Position numbers and translations under genes: made by a program. Shown here in pieces: positions 37,445 to 39,018 of a stretch of 39,018 bases of DNA. Positions within the stretch are counted from its first letter, which is position 1. Every line of letters begins with the position of its first letter. The stretch comes from Diphasiastrum complanatum. Lineage: Eukaryota > Streptophyta > Lycopodiopsida > Lycopodiales > Lycopodiaceae. Under the pieces are notes generated by a model. It saw only the letters and a list, made by a program, of their open reading frames with translations, had not been told where the DNA came from and did not search any database. Where the stretch lies: NCBI GenBank assembly GCA_029204225.1, contig MU835450.1, positions 1-39,018 on the forward strand. The letters are read 5' to 3'.

Positions 37445-38133
37445 TTACCCAAATCTGGCATTTTTAGGATTAAAAGAGATGCCGCAGCATTGACATTGGA
37501 TAAAAAAAAATTTGAGCACAGATAGATGGCGTATTTCTTCGGAATGTGCTCCTAAATTGTCCAAGTAAACTTCTAAGGTATCGCCCATCTGCTGAGAAAA
37601 GGCTGCTTGCATAACACGTTGGAAGGTGCTAGGAGCATTGCAGAGACCAAAGGGCATGAGTTTCCAATAGAAGGTTTCCCATTCTGTGGCAAAAGCGGTT
37701 TTGTGTGGATCTTCTTCAGCGATTTGGATCATACTGTATCCGCTAAAGCCATCTAAGAAGGAGTAAGCCTCATCTCCTGCTAGATTTTCTAAGATGGATT
37801 CTCCGAAAGGTTATGGAAAATGATCACGTTCAGTGACGGCATTAAGTTTTTTTAAATCGACACAGATTCGGAGTTTTCCATTTTCTTAGGGACGATGACA
37901 TTTGGAAAGACCCACTCAGTATGCTCAATTTCATAGATAAATCCCGCATCTAAGAGGCGTTGTAATTCTTCAGCATGCAGGTTTGAGTTTACCTGTTGAG
38001 TCAATGGTGACAGAACTGTCACGATTTCCAAAAGTGACTCGGCCTTTGGTCCAGTCATGAACGACTCATGCATTGGTGAGCCATGGACGACCAAGTAGTA
38101 ATTCATAAGAATAGACATTATTGGGAATATCAA
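37445..38133 (-). pseudogene. Ty3-2 reverse transcriptase
   Basis: Two frames. 37852-38133 ends with L-L-D-A-G-F-I-Y-E-I, then a W-V-F-P-N-V-I-V-P-K-K block. 37445-37732 has K-T-A-F-A-T-E-W, F-Y-W-K-L-M-P-F-G-L-C-N-A-P-S-T-F-Q and Y-L-D-N at the catalytic site. The usual Y-x-D-D has lost its second aspartate (D to N). Between the frames lies a readable but shifted F-L-D-G-F-S-G-Y block near 37760. Inactive. Confidence 0.9.
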
Positions 38134-38422
38134 GTACTACAAGATCAACAGAAAACTTGAGACCTCCTAGTTTGATCAGCACGTGCAAAAGGAAACCGGT
38201 AGGTCGGACCACACTTTGATCAGCCATCCGAAGTTGACAAGTAGGTTTGGCTAGCTTGTCTCTCAGATTCCATTCCATCATGAGGGATGTGGAAATGATA
38301 TCAACCCCGGAACCTCCATCGAGTACTGCTAAATCTTCAAGGGATTGATGATGGGTAGCTGGGATTTTGATGTTGCCTCGTTCGCTGAGTGGATTGGTTA
38401 GATGTAAGGGCATTTCAGGCAA
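38066..38422 (-). pseudogene. Ty3-2 aspartic protease
   Basis: Frame shows V-L-D-G-G-S-G-V-D-I-I-S near the N-terminus, with D-G-G where D-T-G or D-S-G is expected, then L-L-G-R-P-W-L, the flap-side block of plant Ty3 proteases. The C-terminus overlaps the RT frame by 68 nt, in a different frame. Confidence 0.8.
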
Positions 38423-39018
38423 CTCGTCAATAGTGGTGGTGGTTTTGGATTGGATCTGTTGTTTTCACTGGCCAGCATGCTTCTAGAGTACATGGAAGGG
38501 AAGAGTGACATTGGCTTGTATTAAATCTTCCCAAACTTCTGTACCTTCAAGGGTTTTGCTTTCAAAGGGCTTGTGAGGTACTTTATGGGAAAAGGAAGAT
38601 TGTTGGTCGGCATTGCAGATTTGCTGGCGATACTGATGATGCAACCGAATTTCTTCAGATGGGTGAGGGTAAACTATCGGGGTTGAATCGTCACTTGGAG
38701 GAACAGCCTGCCGTTGAGTTTTGCTGGGTGCAAGTGTAGGGGCTTGGTGTTGGGTTTGTGCCCGAGTCCAGACCCAAGCAGGATGTGTTTCGATTGATAA
38801 GGTTCTACTTGCACTGAACAGACAGGAGCGGCTAGCTTAGATCGGGATGGGCAGTCCTTCACATGATGTTCAATACCACAATTTTCACAAGCTGGAGGAA
38901 AGCAGAGTTTATCTGGGCAGCGAATACTAGGATGTTTACCTGCATAGATAAAGCATCCTCATATTGCGGGCAGTTAATGTGCGCAAAGACAGCTTGGTTT
39001 GGATTGTAAGCTTGGGCA
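38423..39018 (-). pseudogene. Ty3-2 gag C-terminus with degenerate zinc knuckle
   Basis: Near 38850-38890 the minus strand reads C-E-N-C-G-I-E-H-H-V-K-D-C. The canonical spacing is CX2CX4HX4C; here one residue is missing (X3 before or after the His). A second C-rich segment lies upstream near 38920. The frame then runs through P-S-R-S-K-L and a Gln/Pro/His-rich linker to the protease with stops. It is cut by the window end. Confidence 0.6.

Larger units (their letters stand above)
35465..39018 (-). mobile_element. Ty3-2: non-chromodomain Ty3 element, continues past window end
   Basis: Minus strand, 5' part outside the window. Order from 39018 downward: zinc knuckle, protease, RT, RNase H, integrase, C-terminal tail and stop (TAG, 35465-35467). 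Integrase is followed by a post-core tail without a chromodomain, which argues for the OTA/Tat-like side of Ty3 rather than chromoviruses. It is clearly a different family from Ty3-1. Many frame breaks; inactive. Confidence 0.88.

Overview
This window looks like heterochromatin-like nuclear DNA from a land plant. Almost every recognisable coding stretch belongs to a retrotransposon, and most are broken, nested or inverted. The plant calls are tRNA-iMet primer-binding sites behind Ty3 LTRs, chromodomain integrases, a plant-type L1 LINE and a plant-type guanylate-binding protein (GBP) gene. A second LINE family is not the usual angiosperm L1: it has an SVVDYF-type endonuclease end and a Cys/His C-terminus. 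Together with introns of at least 9 kb, this hints at a large non-flowering-plant genome such as a fern, lycophyte or gymnosperm. That is inference only.

Layout. 1-3431: composite LTR element A, cut by the window start. It holds a gag remnant, a ~1 kb C/T-rich repeat (repeat B), an antisense Copia RT scrap and an antisense chromodomain scrap. 3459-3495: a perfect 14-bp hairpin. 4061-5697 (-): a truncated copy of Ty3 family 1. 5903-7166 and 13425-14608 (-): one LINE split by a complete Ty3 family 1 element (7167-13419, LTRs 358 bp, TSD CCTTC). 14633-15458 (-): a second LINE copy. 15560-17150: two chromovirus 3' ends facing each other. 17165-18076 (-): second copy of repeat B. 18082-18831: a solo LTR with TSD ATAAC.

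19688-30819 (-) is the one host gene I can support. It is a GBP-family large GTPase whose six short exons (540 nt, 180 codons) were joined by splice sites and phase. It starts with a signal peptide and runs through the P-loop and the DTEGFES and NLPET blocks. Intron 2 is 9.1 kb and carries an antisense, 5'-truncated Ty1/Copia element (about 24.8-28.3 kb). The 3' exons are not visible in the window, so the gene either continues past position 1 through an intron longer than 19 kb or is broken.

31.2-31.8 kb, upstream of the GBP start, holds three separate short tandem duplications. 32811-34603 (-) is a dead L1 LINE. 34612-34825 is a foldback-like array of GTGGATA/TATCCAC words. 35465-39018 (-) is a second, non-chromodomain Ty3 element that runs off the window end. 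I found no rRNA or tRNA gene and no CRISPR array.
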